This document shows positions 47,238 to 58,831 of a DNA stretch of 64,000 nucleotides, in pieces. Each line of letters opens with the position of its first letter. The stretch's first letter is position 1. Source of the stretch: Pseudomonadota bacterium (GTDB lineage: Bacteria > Pseudomonadota > Gammaproteobacteria > Steroidobacterales > Woeseiaceae); the NCBI GenBank assembly GCA_027618995.1, contig JAQCGO010000003.1:1-64000 (forward strand), in the 5' to 3' direction. The notes beneath the pieces were generated by a model, which saw only the letters and a program-made list of their open reading frames with translations, was not told the DNA's origin and did not search any database. A program made the position numbers and the translations under genes.

Positions 47238-48961
47238 CACGCGGCGCCGAAACAAAAAATCAAACTGCACAACGCTTCGTTGGCAGGGTCACACTGGTAG
47301 GTGTATTCTTTACGCTGCTGGCTGTTTCGCTGGTCGCGCGCGCGGTACATCTGCAGGTATTTAATACAGAATTTTTGAACCGTCAGGCCGACTCGCGCCA
47401 TCTGCGCACAGAAGTCATTACTGCGCATCGCGGCACAATAACTGATCGCAATGGCGAGCCACTCGCGATCAGTACTCCAGTTGACAGTGTGTGGGCGAAC
47501 CCGAAAGAGCTGGCGCTCGCCGAAGACAAGATACCGCAGTTGGCCCGAGTGCTCGAACTCGATGAGCAGTCGCTCATTCGGCAGATAACGTTCAGCATGA
47601 ATAAGGATTTCGTTTACCTGCGGCGCCACCTGAGCCCGGACAGGGCAGAGGCAGTGATGGCGCTGAAACTGCCCGGCGTAAATATTCAACGCGAGTACCG
47701 GCGTTACTATCCGGCCGGCGAGGTCGTCGGGCATCTCGTAGGGTTCACTGATATCGATGACAAGGGCCTGGAAGGGCTCGAGCTCGAATTCAATCACTGG
47801 CTGGCCGGTGAATCGGGCGCCAAGCGGGTGCTGAAGGATCGCCTCGGGCGTTCCGTGGAGAATGTCGAGAGCATCCGTCCGCCGCATCACGGCAAGGACT
47901 TGCGCACCAGTATCGACTTGCGCATTCAGTACGTGGCGTACCGCGCACTGAAAACGGCCATCCAGGCGAACAATGCCGAGTCCGGGTCTATAGTCGTGCT
48001 GGATACACAAACCGGTGAAGTGCTGGCGATTGCGAACCAGCCAACGTACAACCCGAACGATCGCTCGCAGATGCTGCCGGAGCGTTATCGCAATCGTGCC
48101 ATCACCGACATCTTCGAGCCCGGCTCGAGTATCAAGCCGCTGGTGGTGGCCGCTGCACTTGAAAGTGGCCGCTATCGCCCAAGCAGTGTCATCGATACCT
48201 CGCCCGGGTTTGTGAAGGTTGGTGCGAAGACGATTGAAGACAAGCACAATCTTGGGCGCATCAGCCTGACCACAATTCTGGCGCGGTCCAGCAACGTCGG
48301 TGCAACCAAACTCGCAATGTCGCTGCAGCCGGATCAGCTGTGGCAGACGATGACGGAATTCGGATTGGGCTCATTGACCGCAAGCGGCTTTCCAGGTGAG
48401 TCCGCGGGCACGTTGACACATTTTAATCACTGGCAGCCGATCAGTCAGGCGACGCTCGCCTACGGCTATGGCCTGTCGGTTACTCCACTGCAGCTGGCGC
48501 AGGCCTATGCGATGCTCGGTAGTAATGGCGTGATGCACCCCGTCTCGCTGGTTGCCCTTGATCAGGCCGGCGATGGCGCGCAGCTGGTGTCAAAAGAATC
48601 CGCGCTCGCTGTGCGCCGCATGCTCGAAGAAGTTGTGCAGCCGGGCGGAACGGGAACGGGTGCGGCTGTTGCGGGATATCGAATCGCCGGCAAGACGGGA
48701 ACCTCCTGGAAATTCGCGGCCGGCGGATACTCGAAGGACAAATACATTGCGATTTTCGCGGGCCTCGCGCCGGCCAGTAATCCACGGTTGGCAGCGGTTA
48801 TTGTTATCGACGAACCGAGCGGTGAGTTGTATTACGGCGGCGACGTGGCGGCCCCGGTCTTTGCAGACATCATGGCAGACTCGCTGCGCCTGCTGGCGGT
48901 ACCTCCCGATGCTTTGCCGGCGCGTGACCCCAACAGCGCCATGCAGGCAATGAGTCGATGA
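47234..48961 (+). CDS. ftsI: Septal peptidoglycan transpeptidase FtsI (PBP3)
   Basis: The class B penicillin-binding protein that crosslinks septal peptidoglycan with FtsW. The start at ATG 47234 overlaps the ftsL stop (ATGA) and gives a 575-residue product; an upstream frame inside ftsL is spurious. One helix (VTLVGVFFTLLAVSLVARAV) anchors it. The pedestal has RGTITDRNGEPLAIS. The catalytic Ser298 is in EPGSSIKP, SxN in ARSSNVGA, and the KTG triad in AGKTGTSWKF, so it is an active beta-lactam target. Confidence 0.97.
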   Translation: MTRGAETKNQTAQRFVGRVTLVGVFFTLLAVSLVARAVHLQVFNTEFLNRQADSRHLRTEVITAHRGTITDRNGEPLAISTPVDSVWANPKELALAEDKIPQLARVLELDEQSLIRQITFSMNKDFVYLRRHLSPDRAEAVMALKLPGVNIQREYRRYYPAGEVVGHLVGFTDIDDKGLEGLELEFNHWLAGESGAKRVLKDRLGRSVENVESIRPPHHGKDLRTSIDLRIQYVAYRALKTAIQANNAESGSIVVLDTQTGEVLAIANQPTYNPNDRSQMLPERYRNRAITDIFEPGSSIKPLVVAAALESGRYRPSSVIDTSPGFVKVGAKTIEDKHNLGRISLTTILARSSNVGATKLAMSLQPDQLWQTMTEFGLGSLTASGFPGESAGTLTHFNHWQPISQATLAYGYGLSVTPLQLAQAYAMLGSNGVMHPVSLVALDQAGDGAQLVSKESALAVRRMLEEVVQPGGTGTGAAVAGYRIAGKTGTSWKFAAGGYSKDKYIAIFAGLAPASNPRLAAVIVIDEPSGELYYGGDVAAPVFADIMADSLRLLAVPPDALPARDPNSAMQAMSR

Positions 48962-50445
48962 GCATGCCGGCTGAATACGTGCAACAGACCATGACTCTGA
49001 CCGAACTGTTGCGGGGCTTCGCCGACGCGCCGGAGATCGCGGTGTATGGCATCCACAGTGACAGCCGCAATCTGCAGGCCGGCGACGTGTTTCTCGCCTG
49101 CCAGGGAATCAGCAGTCACGGCGTTGACTACGCGGCTGCCGCCATCGCCGCCGGTGTCGCTGCTATCGTATATGACGCGAGCAGCGCCGCAGCACCTGAA
49201 GGTGCACCAGGTGTCCCCGTCATTGCGGTCGACAACCTCGGCAAACATCTCGGCACGATTGCGAATCGCTTTTATGCGTCACCGTCAGCAAGTGTTCGGG
49301 TAATCGGCATCACGGGGACCAACGGCAAGACCACGGTTGCCTGGCTGATTGCGCAATGTCTGGAACGGCTGGGTGAAACCTGCGGCTACATTGGCACTCT
49401 CGGCGCCGGTATTGGCACGGTCGATATGAACGCGAGCATGACGACGCCGGCCACGGTCGAGCTGCATGCACAACTGGCCGATTTTCGGGCGGCCGGCGCT
49501 ACCTTTGCTGCCCTCGAGGTATCGTCGCATGCGCTGGCGCAAAATCGCGTCGACGGCGTCGCATTCGATACGGTGATGTTTACGAATCTGAGCCGCGATC
49601 ATCTCGACTATCACGGCGACATGCAAAGCTATGGAGATGCGAAGGCCCGGCTGTTCTCCGAATACAGCGCCAAGCAACACATTATAAATCTGGACTCCGA
49701 GTTCGGTGCCCGACTGGCCGAGCGTTGCGGCCAGGATGTCGTGACCGTTTCCACGAAATTTGATCGTGTCGCAAACGGGCGGCCGTATGTATTCGTACGC
49801 TCGGTAGTAGCAAATGCGTCGGGTTCACAGGTCAAAGTAATCAGCTCATGGGGCGAAGCGACGATCGCGTTGCCGTTGCCGGGCGACTTCAATGTAGCGA
49901 ATGCAGCCATGGTTCTGGCATTGCTGTTGAATCAGGGCGTGCCGATCGACAAGGCCGCGGCCGTGCTCGGCGAAGCCGGCGCGCCGCCCGGACGAATGCA
50001 GCGTGTGCCCGGGGCCATGGCCGCGCCGGCTGTCTATGTGGATTTTGCGCACACGCCGGAAGCACTGGACGTGGTGCTGCGCGCATTGCGCGCACATTGC
50101 CGCGGCCAATTGTGGTGTGTATTCGGTTGTGGCGGTGATCGTGACAAGGGCAAGCGACCACAGATGGGGCGCATCGTCGAGCATCGTGCGGATCGTGCGG
50201 TCATCACGAGCGACAATTCGCGCAGCGAAAAACCGGCCGACATTTTTGCCGCTATTGCCGCAGGTCTGCAGCACCCGGAAGCGGCGGTCGTGATCGAGGA
50301 TCGCGCCACCGCAATTGCCTGGGCGATTGCAACGGCGGCGGCAAACGATGTAGTGCTCGTCGCCGGCAAAGGGCATGAGAACAATCAGTCCGATCTGGCG
50401 CTGGCCAGTGCAAATCTGGCGCTGCGCGCGGTGGTGACGAGATGA
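48958..50445 (+). CDS. murE: UDP-MurNAc-tripeptide synthetase
   Basis: It adds the third stem-peptide residue to UDP-MurNAc-L-Ala-D-Glu. The ATP loop is GITGTNGKTTVAWLIAQC; SHALAQNRVDGV and VDFAHTPEALDVVL follow. The residue-selecting motif, DNPR in meso-DAP enzymes, here reads DNSR (419-422): the Arg that contacts DAP is kept, and Pro is replaced by Ser. meso-DAP specificity is still most likely, supported by the mpl gene at 6639. It has 495 residues and four-base overlaps with ftsI and murF. Confidence 0.95.
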   Translation: MSMPAEYVQQTMTLTELLRGFADAPEIAVYGIHSDSRNLQAGDVFLACQGISSHGVDYAAAAIAAGVAAIVYDASSAAAPEGAPGVPVIAVDNLGKHLGTIANRFYASPSASVRVIGITGTNGKTTVAWLIAQCLERLGETCGYIGTLGAGIGTVDMNASMTTPATVELHAQLADFRAAGATFAALEVSSHALAQNRVDGVAFDTVMFTNLSRDHLDYHGDMQSYGDAKARLFSEYSAKQHIINLDSEFGARLAERCGQDVVTVSTKFDRVANGRPYVFVRSVVANASGSQVKVISSWGEATIALPLPGDFNVANAAMVLALLLNQGVPIDKAAAVLGEAGAPPGRMQRVPGAMAAPAVYVDFAHTPEALDVVLRALRAHCRGQLWCVFGCGGDRDKGKRPQMGRIVEHRADRAVITSDNSRSEKPADIFAAIAAGLQHPEAAVVIEDRATAIAWAIATAAANDVVLVAGKGHENNQSDLALASANLALRAVVTR

Positions 50446-51803
50446 ATTCGATGCTGTCAACCGCAGCAGCGGCGATGCAGGGATCACTGCAGGGCGCCGA
50501 TCGTATTTTCGACGGCGTCAGCACGGATACGCGAACGATCAGTCGCGGCCAGTTGTTCTTTGCGCTGCACGGGCCGAATTTCGATGGCGGCGAGTTTGTC
50601 GACATGGCGACTGAGAAGGGCGCGGCGGGCGCCGTTGTGACTGCGCCGACGAGCGCGAAGCTCGCGCAAATCAAGGTCGCCGACACGCGTCTCGCCCTGG
50701 GCCAGCTCGGCGCAGCCTGGCGGCAACAACACGCAGCGACCGTTGTTGGTGTGACCGGCAGCAATGGAAAAACCACGCTCAAGGAAATGATTGCGGTCTG
50801 CCTTGCGCAAGTCGCACCAACTCTCGCGACGGCAGGTAACCTCAACAACGATATCGGTATGCCGTTGATGCTGCTGCGCATCAACGCGACGCATCGCTAC
50901 GCGGTGTTGGAGATGGGCGCGAATCATGGCGGCGAGATCGCGTACCTGACCGCACTCGCTCAGCCGCAGGTCGTTGTTATTAACAACGCCGGTACCGCGC
51001 ACCTCGAAGGCTTCGGCTCGATTACCGGTGTGGCCGAAGGCAAGGGAGAAATTCTGCGCGGTGAGCCACGCCCGCGTTACGCGATTCTCAACAACGATGA
51101 CAACTTCTTCGAGTACTGGCGTTCGCAGGTCGACGATGTCGAGGTAATCAGCTTCGGCCTGACCGACGTGGCCGATGTTTTCGCGAGCGCGGTCGAGGCC
51201 GGCAAAGGCGCGACGGCTTTCCGCCTGCATTTGCCCGCAGAGACAATCGACATAAGGCTGCCGTTCGTGGGCGCCCACAACGTACGCAATGCCTGCGCGG
51301 CGGCAGCGGTTGCCGTGGCACTGAAGATATCGGCGGCGCAAATCAAAACCGGCCTTGAGTCGCTGTCGCCGGTGGACGGGCGACTGCAGCCGGCTCTCGG
51401 TTTGCACGGTGCAACGCTGTACGACGACAGCTACAACGCAAACCCGGTATCGGTCTGCGCGGCAGCAGAGTTTCTCGCAACACTAAAAGGCGAGAACTGG
51501 ATAATACTCGGCGACATGGGTGAGCTTGGCGATGTTGCAGCGGCGCTGCACCGCGACGTCGGTGCGGCATTGCAAACGGCCGGTATCAATCGCCTGTTTG
51601 CGACCGGCCTGCTGAGCCGCGAGACGGTCGCTGCGTTTGGCGTCGGCGGGGCATGGTTTGCGGCGATTGACGAACTCATTGCCGGTGTGAGCAGTGAACT
51701 GCGCGCCGATGTGAACGTGCTGGTCAAAGGATCGCGTTCGGCACGCATGGAACGAGTCGTGAGTGCTATCAGGGCGCCACAGCCGATGCGGCAGGAAGCC
51801 TGA
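50442..51803 (+). CDS. murF: UDP-MurNAc-tripeptide--D-Ala-D-Ala ligase
   Basis: It attaches D-Ala-D-Ala, completing the UDP-MurNAc-pentapeptide. The ATP loop is [46 protein letters not shown] and [12 protein letters not shown] are MurF hallmarks. It has 453 residues. It overlaps murE by four bases; mraY follows one base after its stop. The D-Ala-D-Ala comes from Ddl, encoded at 58828. Confidence 0.97.
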   Translation: MNSMLSTAAAAMQGSLQGADRIFDGVSTDTRTISRGQLFFALHGPNFDGGEFVDMATEKGAAGAVVTAPTSAKLAQIKVADTRLALGQLGAAWRQQHAATVVGVTGSNGKTTLKEMIAVCLAQVAPTLATAGNLNNDIGMPLMLLRINATHRYAVLEMGANHGGEIAYLTALAQPQVVVINNAGTAHLEGFGSITGVAEGKGEILRGEPRPRYAILNNDDNFFEYWRSQVDDVEVISFGLTDVADVFASAVEAGKGATAFRLHLPAETIDIRLPFVGAHNVRNACAAAAVAVALKISAAQIKTGLESLSPVDGRLQPALGLHGATLYDDSYNANPVSVCAAAEFLATLKGENWIILGDMGELGDVAAALHRDVGAALQTAGINRLFATGLLSRETVAAFGVGGAWFAAIDELIAGVSSELRADVNVLVKGSRSARMERVVSAIRAPQPMRQEA

Positions 51804-51804
51804 C

Positions 51805-52899
51805 ATGTTGCTCTACCTGACAAAATACCTGGCGCAATTCGAGTCCGGCTTCAGCGTATTCAACTACCTGACGATGCGAGCCATTCTCGGCGCACTTACC
51901 GCACTAGTGCTGTCGTTCGTGATTGGTCCACGCATGATCAGGAAGCTGAGCAGCAATCAGATCGGTCAACCGGTGCGTGACGACGGTCCGGATACCCACC
52001 TGATCAAAGCTGGCACGCCGACCATGGGTGGTGCGCTGATCCTGACATCCATTTCAGTCAGCACTTTGCTGTGGTCGGATCTGGAGAACATGTTTGTCTG
52101 GATAGTGTTGTTCGTCACCCTGGCATTCGGTGTCATCGGATTTGTTGACGACTACAAGAAACTCATACTGCAGAATCCGGCTGGCATTTCAGCGAAACAG
52201 AAGATTTTCTGGCAGTCGATCGCCGCAATAATTGCGTCGGTGTCGCTGTACTACTGTGCCGAGCTGAACGGCACGCTGGATACGGCAACGGCGCTGCTGA
52301 TCCCTTACTTCAAGAACTGGACCATTCAGCTCGGCATGTTGCAGATGGTCGTGACCTACCTGTTTATCGTTGGCTTCAGTAATGCGGTCAATCTGACCGA
52401 CGGACTTGATGGGCTGGCGATCATGCCAACGGTCCTGGTCGGTGGTGCACTTGGCTTGTTCGCCTACGTCACCGGCAATGTGAACTTCGCTGCCTATCTC
52501 GATATTCCCTACGTTGCAGGTACCGGCGAAATCATGGTGTTTTGTGCAGCACTTGCGGGCGCGGGTCTTGGCTTCCTCTGGTTCAACACCTACCCCGCAC
52601 AGGTTTTCATGGGCGACATCGGTGCGTTGTCGCTGGGTGCTGCGCTGGGCGCGGTGGCCGTGGTTGTGCGGCAGGAGATCGTGCTCGCCATCATGGGCGG
52701 CGTCTTCGTCATTGAGACCCTGTCTGTGATCATCCAGGTGGTCTCTTTCAAATTGACCGGCAAGCGCGTATTTCGCATGGCGCCACTGCACCACCACTTC
52801 GAACTGAAAGGCTGGGCGGAACCGAAGGTCATTGTTCGCTTCTGGATCATTACCGTCATCCTCGTGCTGGTCGGCCTCGCGAGCTTGAAATTACGATGA
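51805..52899 (+). CDS. mraY: Phospho-N-acetylmuramoyl-pentapeptide transferase
   Basis: It transfers phospho-MurNAc-pentapeptide to undecaprenyl phosphate to make lipid I at the inner membrane. The 364-residue protein has about ten helices. Conserved cytoplasmic loops are [49 protein letters not shown] and [12 protein letters not shown]. The ATG at 51805 is one base after the murF stop and is the only family-like start. It overlaps murD by four bases. Confidence 0.97.
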   Translation: MLLYLTKYLAQFESGFSVFNYLTMRAILGALTALVLSFVIGPRMIRKLSSNQIGQPVRDDGPDTHLIKAGTPTMGGALILTSISVSTLLWSDLENMFVWIVLFVTLAFGVIGFVDDYKKLILQNPAGISAKQKIFWQSIAAIIASVSLYYCAELNGTLDTATALLIPYFKNWTIQLGMLQMVVTYLFIVGFSNAVNLTDGLDGLAIMPTVLVGGALGLFAYVTGNVNFAAYLDIPYVAGTGEIMVFCAALAGAGLGFLWFNTYPAQVFMGDIGALSLGAALGAVAVVVRQEIVLAIMGGVFVIETLSVIIQVVSFKLTGKRVFRMAPLHHHFELKGWAEPKVIVRFWIITVILVLVGLASLKLR

Positions 52900-54239
52900 A
52901 CGCGATCGGGAAAAGCAACACGGCATACAAGAATCTCGTCGTCGGCCTTGGCGTGACCGGGCTGTCGATTGCGCGTTACCTGCGTCGCAGTGGTATGGAT
53001 GCGAAGTTTGCAGACAGCCGCGACAATCCTCCCGGTATCGACGAATTGCGGAGCACATGGCCGGACGCCGAGGTCGCGCTGGGCGTGATGCGTCTGCCTG
53101 ATAACGTCGATCGAATCATCGTGTCGCCCGGCGTTGCTGACAACGAACCGCTGTTGAAGAAAGCGCGCAGAGCGAGAATCGAAATCGTATCGGATATCGA
53201 ATTGTTTGCGCGCGAAGCCGCGGCGCCGTTTGCGGCGGTTACCGGATCGAACGGCAAGAGCACGGTCACAACCCTGCTCTATCACATGGCGCGCGCCGCG
53301 GGCAAAGAGACGCTCGCGGGTGGCAACCTCGGCGAACCTGCTCTCGACCTGCTGGATCGGCCGCAGCCGGACCTGTTTGTACTGGAACTGTCGAGCTTTC
53401 AATTGCAGCGCACGCAATCCTTACCCGTGGCCGTTGCGGTCCTGCTCAACGTATCGCCGGATCACCTGGACTGGCATACCAGCGAGCGCGAATACCGCAA
53501 CGCCAAATATCGCGTGTTTCGCGAGGCCAGGGCGGCTGTGATCAACCGCGCCGACAAACGGGCGATCAAGGAAACGCGGCGTTTCGAACGCCTGATCAGT
53601 TTCGGGCTGGACGAGCCGGCCGACGGCCAGTACGGCTTGCGCCAGGATGGCGGTATCAGTTACCTCGCCCGTGGCAATACCTTGTTGATAGCGACCGCGG
53701 ATATCGCCATGTACGGGCGCCACAATCACGCGAATGCTCTCGCCGCGCTTGCCGCCGGTGAGCTGTTGGGCTTCGAGGCCTCGTCGATGTTGCAGGTGCT
53801 CAGCGAATTTCCGGGCTTGCCGCACCGCATGCAGTTTGTGGCGCGTAAAGGTTCAGTGAACTACATCAATGATTCCAAGGCGACCAATGTCGCGGCGGCC
53901 GTCGCGTCGGTTGACTCGGTCGCGAGCATGATCGTCCTGTTGGCTGGCGGTCTCGGCAAGGGCGGCGAATTTGGCGAGCTCGCCGCCGCGCTGGAAAACA
54001 AACTACGGGCCGCGGTTCTGTTCGGTACCGATGCGGGCAAGATTGCCGCCGCGCTCGATACTGTCATGCCAGTCTATTTCGCGACCGACATGGTCGACGC
54101 GGTGCAACAGGCTGCCGCTTATGCCGAGAGTGACGATACCGTTTTGCTCGCACCGGCCTGCGCGAGTTTTGATCAGTTTGCCAACTACGGTGCACGTGGT
54201 GATGCATTCCAGCTTGCGGTCGAGGCATTGCCGCGATGA
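52896..54239 (+). CDS. murD: UDP-MurNAc-L-Ala--D-Glu ligase
   Basis: It adds D-glutamate to UDP-MurNAc-L-Ala. The N-terminal UDP-binding fold has [19 protein letters not shown]; the ATP loop is [38 protein letters not shown] and [15 protein letters not shown] are MurD signatures. It has 447 residues. It is translationally linked to mraY and ftsW by four-base overlaps. Confidence 0.97.
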   Translation: MNAIGKSNTAYKNLVVGLGVTGLSIARYLRRSGMDAKFADSRDNPPGIDELRSTWPDAEVALGVMRLPDNVDRIIVSPGVADNEPLLKKARRARIEIVSDIELFAREAAAPFAAVTGSNGKSTVTTLLYHMARAAGKETLAGGNLGEPALDLLDRPQPDLFVLELSSFQLQRTQSLPVAVAVLLNVSPDHLDWHTSEREYRNAKYRVFREARAAVINRADKRAIKETRRFERLISFGLDEPADGQYGLRQDGGISYLARGNTLLIATADIAMYGRHNHANALAALAAGELLGFEASSMLQVLSEFPGLPHRMQFVARKGSVNYINDSKATNVAAAVASVDSVASMIVLLAGGLGKGGEFGELAAALENKLRAAVLFGTDAGKIAAALDTVMPVYFATDMVDAVQQAAAYAESDDTVLLAPACASFDQFANYGARGDAFQLAVEALPR

Positions 54240-55417
54240 TGACCAATGCCATCATGCCGTTCCCGGCGCATCTCAAGACATCGTTCAAGATTGACCCTTG
54301 CATGCTGTTGATCGTCGCCGCCTTATTGCTGGGAGGCTTCGTAATTCTTGCGTCGGCCTCGATAACGGTGTCCGACAATGTCGTTGGACAACCCTTCTAC
54401 TATGTCGAGCGGCAGTTACTTGCGGCATTGCTGGGCGGTGCGGCTGCATTCGGTTGTCTGCTGTTGCCGATGCGTGTCTGGCAGGCGCTGAGTCCGGTCA
54501 TGCTGTTGGTTTGTCTTGCGCTGCTCTGCGTGGTGTTGGTGCCGGGCATCGGTGTTGAGGTCAATGGCGCGACGCGCTGGGTGCGAATCGGTTTCATGAA
54601 TCTGCAAGCCTCTGAACCCGCTCGTTTATGCTTGCTGATTTATCTCGCCGGCTATGCCGTGCGCCAGCAGAAAAAACTGCGCGAGCGTTTCGTCGGGTTT
54701 CTGCGGCCCATGCTGGTGCTGATCACGATCTGTGCCTTGTTGCTCGCACAGCCTGACTTCGGCGCGGCAATCGTACTGCTCGCGACCGCATTAATTGTCC
54801 TGTTTGTGGCTGGCGCCCGTATACGAGACTTCCTGCTGTGTTTTTCCGCAGCGCTGCTGGCGATGACGGTGCTCGCGCTGACCTCCCCTTATCGATTGAA
54901 GCGACTGACCGCTTTTCTCGATCCCTGGGCGGACCCGTTTGATTCCGGATTTCAGCTGACACAGTCACTGATAGCGATCGGCAGGGGTGAGTGGTTTGGC
55001 GTGGGTCTTGGCGGCAGCGTGCAAAAACTGTTCTACCTGCCAGAGGCGCACACCGATTTCGTGTTCGCGGTGTTTGCCGAGGAGTTCGGACTGTTCGGCT
55101 CGTTGCTACTGGTTGGCCTGTTTCTCGCTTTGCTCTGGCGCATTTTCAAACTGGCGCGTCGCGCTGTCGACGCGGAGTGCTATTTCGAAGCCTATCTGGC
55201 GATCGGTATCGGAACCTGGCTCGGTCTGCAGGCATTCATCAATGTCGGTGTCAATATGGGCCTGTTGCCAACCAAGGGTCTGACGCTGCCGTTGATCAGT
55301 TACGGGCGCAGCAGCCTGATCGTCACTATGGCGGCGGTCGGCCTCCTGATGCGTATCCATCACGAACTCGAAGTTGACGCGAAGCCGGTCAACCGCACGC
55401 GGCGGGGTGCAACATGA
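54236..55417 (+). CDS. ftsW: Septal peptidoglycan polymerase FtsW
   Basis: A SEDS-family glycosyltransferase that polymerises lipid II at the septum with FtsI. The 393-residue protein has about ten helices. FVILASASITVSDN, the conserved large-loop region GVGLGGSVQKLFYLPEAHTD and the C-terminal LLPTKGLTLPLISYGRSSL are family hallmarks. The start is ATG 54236 or 54239, both compatible with coupling to murD. Confidence 0.96.
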   Translation: MMTNAIMPFPAHLKTSFKIDPCMLLIVAALLLGGFVILASASITVSDNVVGQPFYYVERQLLAALLGGAAAFGCLLLPMRVWQALSPVMLLVCLALLCVVLVPGIGVEVNGATRWVRIGFMNLQASEPARLCLLIYLAGYAVRQQKKLRERFVGFLRPMLVLITICALLLAQPDFGAAIVLLATALIVLFVAGARIRDFLLCFSAALLAMTVLALTSPYRLKRLTAFLDPWADPFDSGFQLTQSLIAIGRGEWFGVGLGGSVQKLFYLPEAHTDFVFAVFAEEFGLFGSLLLVGLFLALLWRIFKLARRAVDAECYFEAYLAIGIGTWLGLQAFINVGVNMGLLPTKGLTLPLISYGRSSLIVTMAAVGLLMRIHHELEVDAKPVNRTRRGAT

Positions 55418-56514
55418 ACGCAGAGCGCATGCAGCGGCCGATTCTTGTGATGGCGGGCGGCACCGGCGGGCATGTCTATCCCGCGCTGGCAGTTGCACGC
55501 GCGCTGCAGGCGCGCGCGCAGGACATCGTCTGGCTTGGCACGCACCGCGGCATCGAAAGCCGCGTAATTCCTGCCGCGGGCATCGATGTCGAATGGATCA
55601 GTGTCCGCGGGCTGCGACGCAAGGGCCTGATGGCTTTGTTGGTCGCACCTTTTCAACTGGCCTGGGCACTGCTGCAGGCCATCAGCGTCATTCTGCGTCG
55701 CCGTCCCTCTGCCGTACTGGGCATGGGCGGCTTCGTATCCGGGCCGGGCGGACTTGCTGCCTGGCTAACCCGTCGGCCGCTCGTCATACACGAGCAAAAT
55801 GCGGCCGCCGGCCTTACTAACCGTCTTCTGGCGCGTCTTGCCCGGGTTGTGCTGCAAGCCTTCCCGGGCAGTTTTAATTCCAGTGTTCGCGCGGAAACTG
55901 TGGGTAACCCGGTTCGCGAAGACATCGCGGCTGTCCGGCCGCCTGCTGTGCGCTTTAGCGAGCGGCAAGGACCGTTACGCTTGCTGGTGCTCGGTGGCAG
56001 CCAGGGCTCTCTCGCGCTTAACCGTGCTTTGCCGCAGGCGTTGGCTTTGCTGCCAGTCGAGCTGCGCCCGATGGTGCGTCATCAGAGTGGCGAGCTCACG
56101 TTCGAGACCGCACGTACCGCCTACGCGGAACAGAATCTCGACGTCGAGTTGACGCCGTTTATCGACGACATGGCGGCGGCCTACGCATGGGCAGATCTGG
56201 TTGTTTGTCGCTCCGGTGCGCTCACTGTCGCCGAACTCTGCGCGGTCGGGTTGCCGGCTTTGTTGGTGCCGTATCCGGGTGCCGTTGACGACCACCAGAC
56301 CGCCAACGCACGGCCACTGGCGGATGCCGGTGCCGCAGTCATTATTGACGAAAGCATGCTCAGTGCCGAGGTGCTGGCCATGACCTTACGCGACTGGTTG
56401 TCGACCCGTGCCGAGTTGCAGGTCAAAGCGGAACGGGCGCGCACGCTCGCAAAACCGAACGCGCTGCTGCGTATCACTGAGCTGTGCCTGGAACAGGCAG
56501 GAGTCGCGGCATGA
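55414..56514 (+). CDS. murG: UDP-GlcNAc:lipid I N-acetylglucosaminyltransferase
   Basis: It adds GlcNAc to lipid I to form lipid II on the cytoplasmic face of the membrane. The GT-B fold opens with [67 protein letters not shown] and [18 protein letters not shown] follow. It has 366 residues. It overlaps ftsW and murC by four bases each. Confidence 0.97.
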   Translation: MNAERMQRPILVMAGGTGGHVYPALAVARALQARAQDIVWLGTHRGIESRVIPAAGIDVEWISVRGLRRKGLMALLVAPFQLAWALLQAISVILRRRPSAVLGMGGFVSGPGGLAAWLTRRPLVIHEQNAAAGLTNRLLARLARVVLQAFPGSFNSSVRAETVGNPVREDIAAVRPPAVRFSERQGPLRLLVLGGSQGSLALNRALPQALALLPVELRPMVRHQSGELTFETARTAYAEQNLDVELTPFIDDMAAAYAWADLVVCRSGALTVAELCAVGLPALLVPYPGAVDDHQTANARPLADAGAAVIIDESMLSAEVLAMTLRDWLSTRAELQVKAERARTLAKPNALLRITELCLEQAGVAA

Positions 56515-57935
56515 TCAAGAAAATGCGCCGCATTCACTGTGTCCACTTCGTCGGCATTGGCGGGTCCGGAATGTCGGGCATCGCAGAAGTCATGCTGAGC
56601 CTTGGCTACAAGGTGCAGGGATCAGACCTGAAGGCGAACAAGCAGACCCAGCGATTGGCCGAGCAGGGCGCGACAATCTTCATCGGCCACGCCGCCGAGA
56701 ATATCAATACCGCCGATGCGGTCGTGGTCTCGAGTGCAGTCGATGAAAGCAACGCAGAAGTTGCGGCCGCGCACGAGAAGCTGATGCCAGTAGTTCGGCG
56801 GGCGGAAATGCTGGCCGAACTGATGCGCTTTCGCTATTCGGTCGCGGTTGCGGGCACTCATGGCAAAACGACCACGACCGGCCTGGTTGCCAGTGTGCTC
56901 GCCGAGGGTGGACTCGATCCGACCTTCGTCATCGGTGACCGTCTCAAGAGTGCCGATGCCAATGCGCGCCTTGGCCAGGGTGATTACCTGGTCGCCGAGG
57001 CCGATGAGAGCGACGCCTCGTTCGTGCATCTGAAACCGATGCTTGCCGTCGTGACCAATATCGATGCCGACCACATGGCGACCTATGATGGTGACATCGA
57101 AAAGCTGTGCGCCGGCTTCGTTGATTTTCTGCACAATCTGCCGTTCTACGGCCTTGCAGTGGTTTGCAGCGATGACCCGGGCGTGAACGCGATCCTGAGC
57201 AATATCGGTCGTTCGATCGTGACCTACGGCATTAACGACGATGCCGATGTACGTGCGATCAATATTGAATTTGCAGAAGGCCGGACGTGGTTTGACGTGC
57301 TGCGCGCTGGCGACCGCGAGCCGCTGCAGGTCTCGTTACGATTGCCGGGACTGCACAATGTGCGCAACGCGCTCGCGGCGATTGCCGTTGCCGACGAATT
57401 GCAGGTCGCCGATGTTGCCGTTGTTGCGGCGCTGGAGAAGTTTGAAGGCATCGATCGCCGTTTTCAGAATCACGGCGAAGTAGCTACGGCGGACGGCAAA
57501 GTGTTGCTGATCGATGACTATGGTCATCACCCGACCGAGATCGCAGCGACCCTGGCCGCGGCCCGCTCGGGCTGGCCCGGCAAGCGTATCGTCCTGGTCT
57601 TTCAGCCGCACCGCTACTCGCGAACGCGCGATCTGCTGGACGATTTCGCCGCGGTACTGTCCGAGGCGGACGTGACCATTGTGCTGGATGTCTATGCGGC
57701 CGGTGAGGCCGCGATTGCCGGCGCTGACGGGCGTGCTATTGCACGCGCCATTCGATCACGTGGAGCGGTCGAACCCGTGTTTGTTGAATCGCTGGACGAA
57801 TTGTTGCCGGTACTCGACGGACTCGTCGCCGACGGCGATCTCGTCCTGACAATGGGCGCCGGGGATATCGGTGCCTACGCGGCCGGACTGCCGGACCTGT
57901 TGCGGCACAAGCCAAACCTGACGGTGCACTCATGA
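56511..57935 (+). CDS. murC: UDP-MurNAc--L-alanine ligase
   Basis: It adds the first L-Ala to UDP-MurNAc. The start at ATG 56511 overlaps the murG stop and gives [20 protein letters not shown]; a slightly earlier start inside murG is unlikely. The ATP loop is [45 protein letters not shown] and [10 protein letters not shown] are MurC signatures. It has 474 residues, and murB follows with a four-base overlap. Confidence 0.97.
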   Translation: MIKKMRRIHCVHFVGIGGSGMSGIAEVMLSLGYKVQGSDLKANKQTQRLAEQGATIFIGHAAENINTADAVVVSSAVDESNAEVAAAHEKLMPVVRRAEMLAELMRFRYSVAVAGTHGKTTTTGLVASVLAEGGLDPTFVIGDRLKSADANARLGQGDYLVAEADESDASFVHLKPMLAVVTNIDADHMATYDGDIEKLCAGFVDFLHNLPFYGLAVVCSDDPGVNAILSNIGRSIVTYGINDDADVRAINIEFAEGRTWFDVLRAGDREPLQVSLRLPGLHNVRNALAAIAVADELQVADVAVVAALEKFEGIDRRFQNHGEVATADGKVLLIDDYGHHPTEIAATLAAARSGWPGKRIVLVFQPHRYSRTRDLLDDFAAVLSEADVTIVLDVYAAGEAAIAGADGRAIARAIRSRGAVEPVFVESLDELLPVLDGLVADGDLVLTMGAGDIGAYAAGLPDLLRHKPNLTVHS

Positions 57936-58831
57936 TGGCCGCCGCGAAACAGACGACGGGTCGTGGTGAATTGCGGACGAACGAGCCGATGAGCCAGCAC
58001 ACCTCATGGCGAGTGGGCGGCCCGGTGGACCAGTTCTTCGTGCCGTCAAGTCTCGCCGACCTGGCGCAGTTCCTGCGCGAGCTCGACGTAACAACACCGA
58101 TATTCTGGCACGGCGTTGGCAGCAACCTGCTGGTGCGCGACGGCGGTATTCGTGGTGTCGTGATCTCGGCCAGCCGAATACTGCGCTCGCTTGAGCGCGT
58201 TGCACCGTTTCTGGTCACAGCCGGTAGTGGCGTGCCATGCACCCAGCTTGCGCGCGAGTGCTTGCGCTGGGATATTGGCCCATCGGAATTTTTTGCCGGT
58301 ATTCCCGGCACGGTCGGCGGCGCGCTGGCCATGAATGCCGGCGCGCATGGTGGTGAGACCTGGGAGCGAGTCGAGTCAGTTCGTACGATGGATCGGGCGG
58401 GTGAGATTCATCATCGATCACCGGCCGAATATTCGGTCGGCTATCGCAGCGTTAGCGGCCCGGGCAACGAGTGGTTCATAGAGGCCAATTTCCGCTTCGA
58501 CCCAAAGGTCACTGCCAGCAAAGAGACGCTTGATGCCTTACTGGAGCGCCGCAAATCCACGCAGCCACTCGGACTGCCGAGCTGCGGTTCGGTGTTCCGC
58601 AATCCACCCGGCGATCACGCCGCACGTCTGATTGAGGCCGCTGGTCTCAAGGGATTTCGCATCGGCGGCGCCGAGGTGTCCGCAAAGCATGCGAACTTCA
58701 TCATCAATAGCAATAACGCCACTGCGACCGAGGTTGAAGAATTGATCGAGCACGTGCGGCATACCGTGATCGAGCAGCATGGTGTTGAGTTGCAGCACGA
58801 AGTTCGCATCATCGGGGAGCTGCCGCGATGA
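57932..58831 (+). CDS. murB: UDP-N-acetylenolpyruvoylglucosamine reductase
   Basis: An FAD enzyme that reduces the MurA product to UDP-MurNAc with [23 protein letters not shown] and [17 protein letters not shown] belong to the FAD domain; [20 protein letters not shown] follows, and the catalytic Ser is in [15 protein letters not shown]. At 299 residues with this layout it looks like the type II (shorter) form, lacking the extra loop of E. coli MurB. It is coupled to murC and ddl by overlaps. Confidence 0.96.
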   Translation: MMAAAKQTTGRGELRTNEPMSQHTSWRVGGPVDQFFVPSSLADLAQFLRELDVTTPIFWHGVGSNLLVRDGGIRGVVISASRILRSLERVAPFLVTAGSGVPCTQLARECLRWDIGPSEFFAGIPGTVGGALAMNAGAHGGETWERVESVRTMDRAGEIHHRSPAEYSVGYRSVSGPGNEWFIEANFRFDPKVTASKETLDALLERRKSTQPLGLPSCGSVFRNPPGDHAARLIEAAGLKGFRIGGAEVSAKHANFIINSNNATATEVEELIEHVRHTVIEQHGVELQHEVRIIGELPR

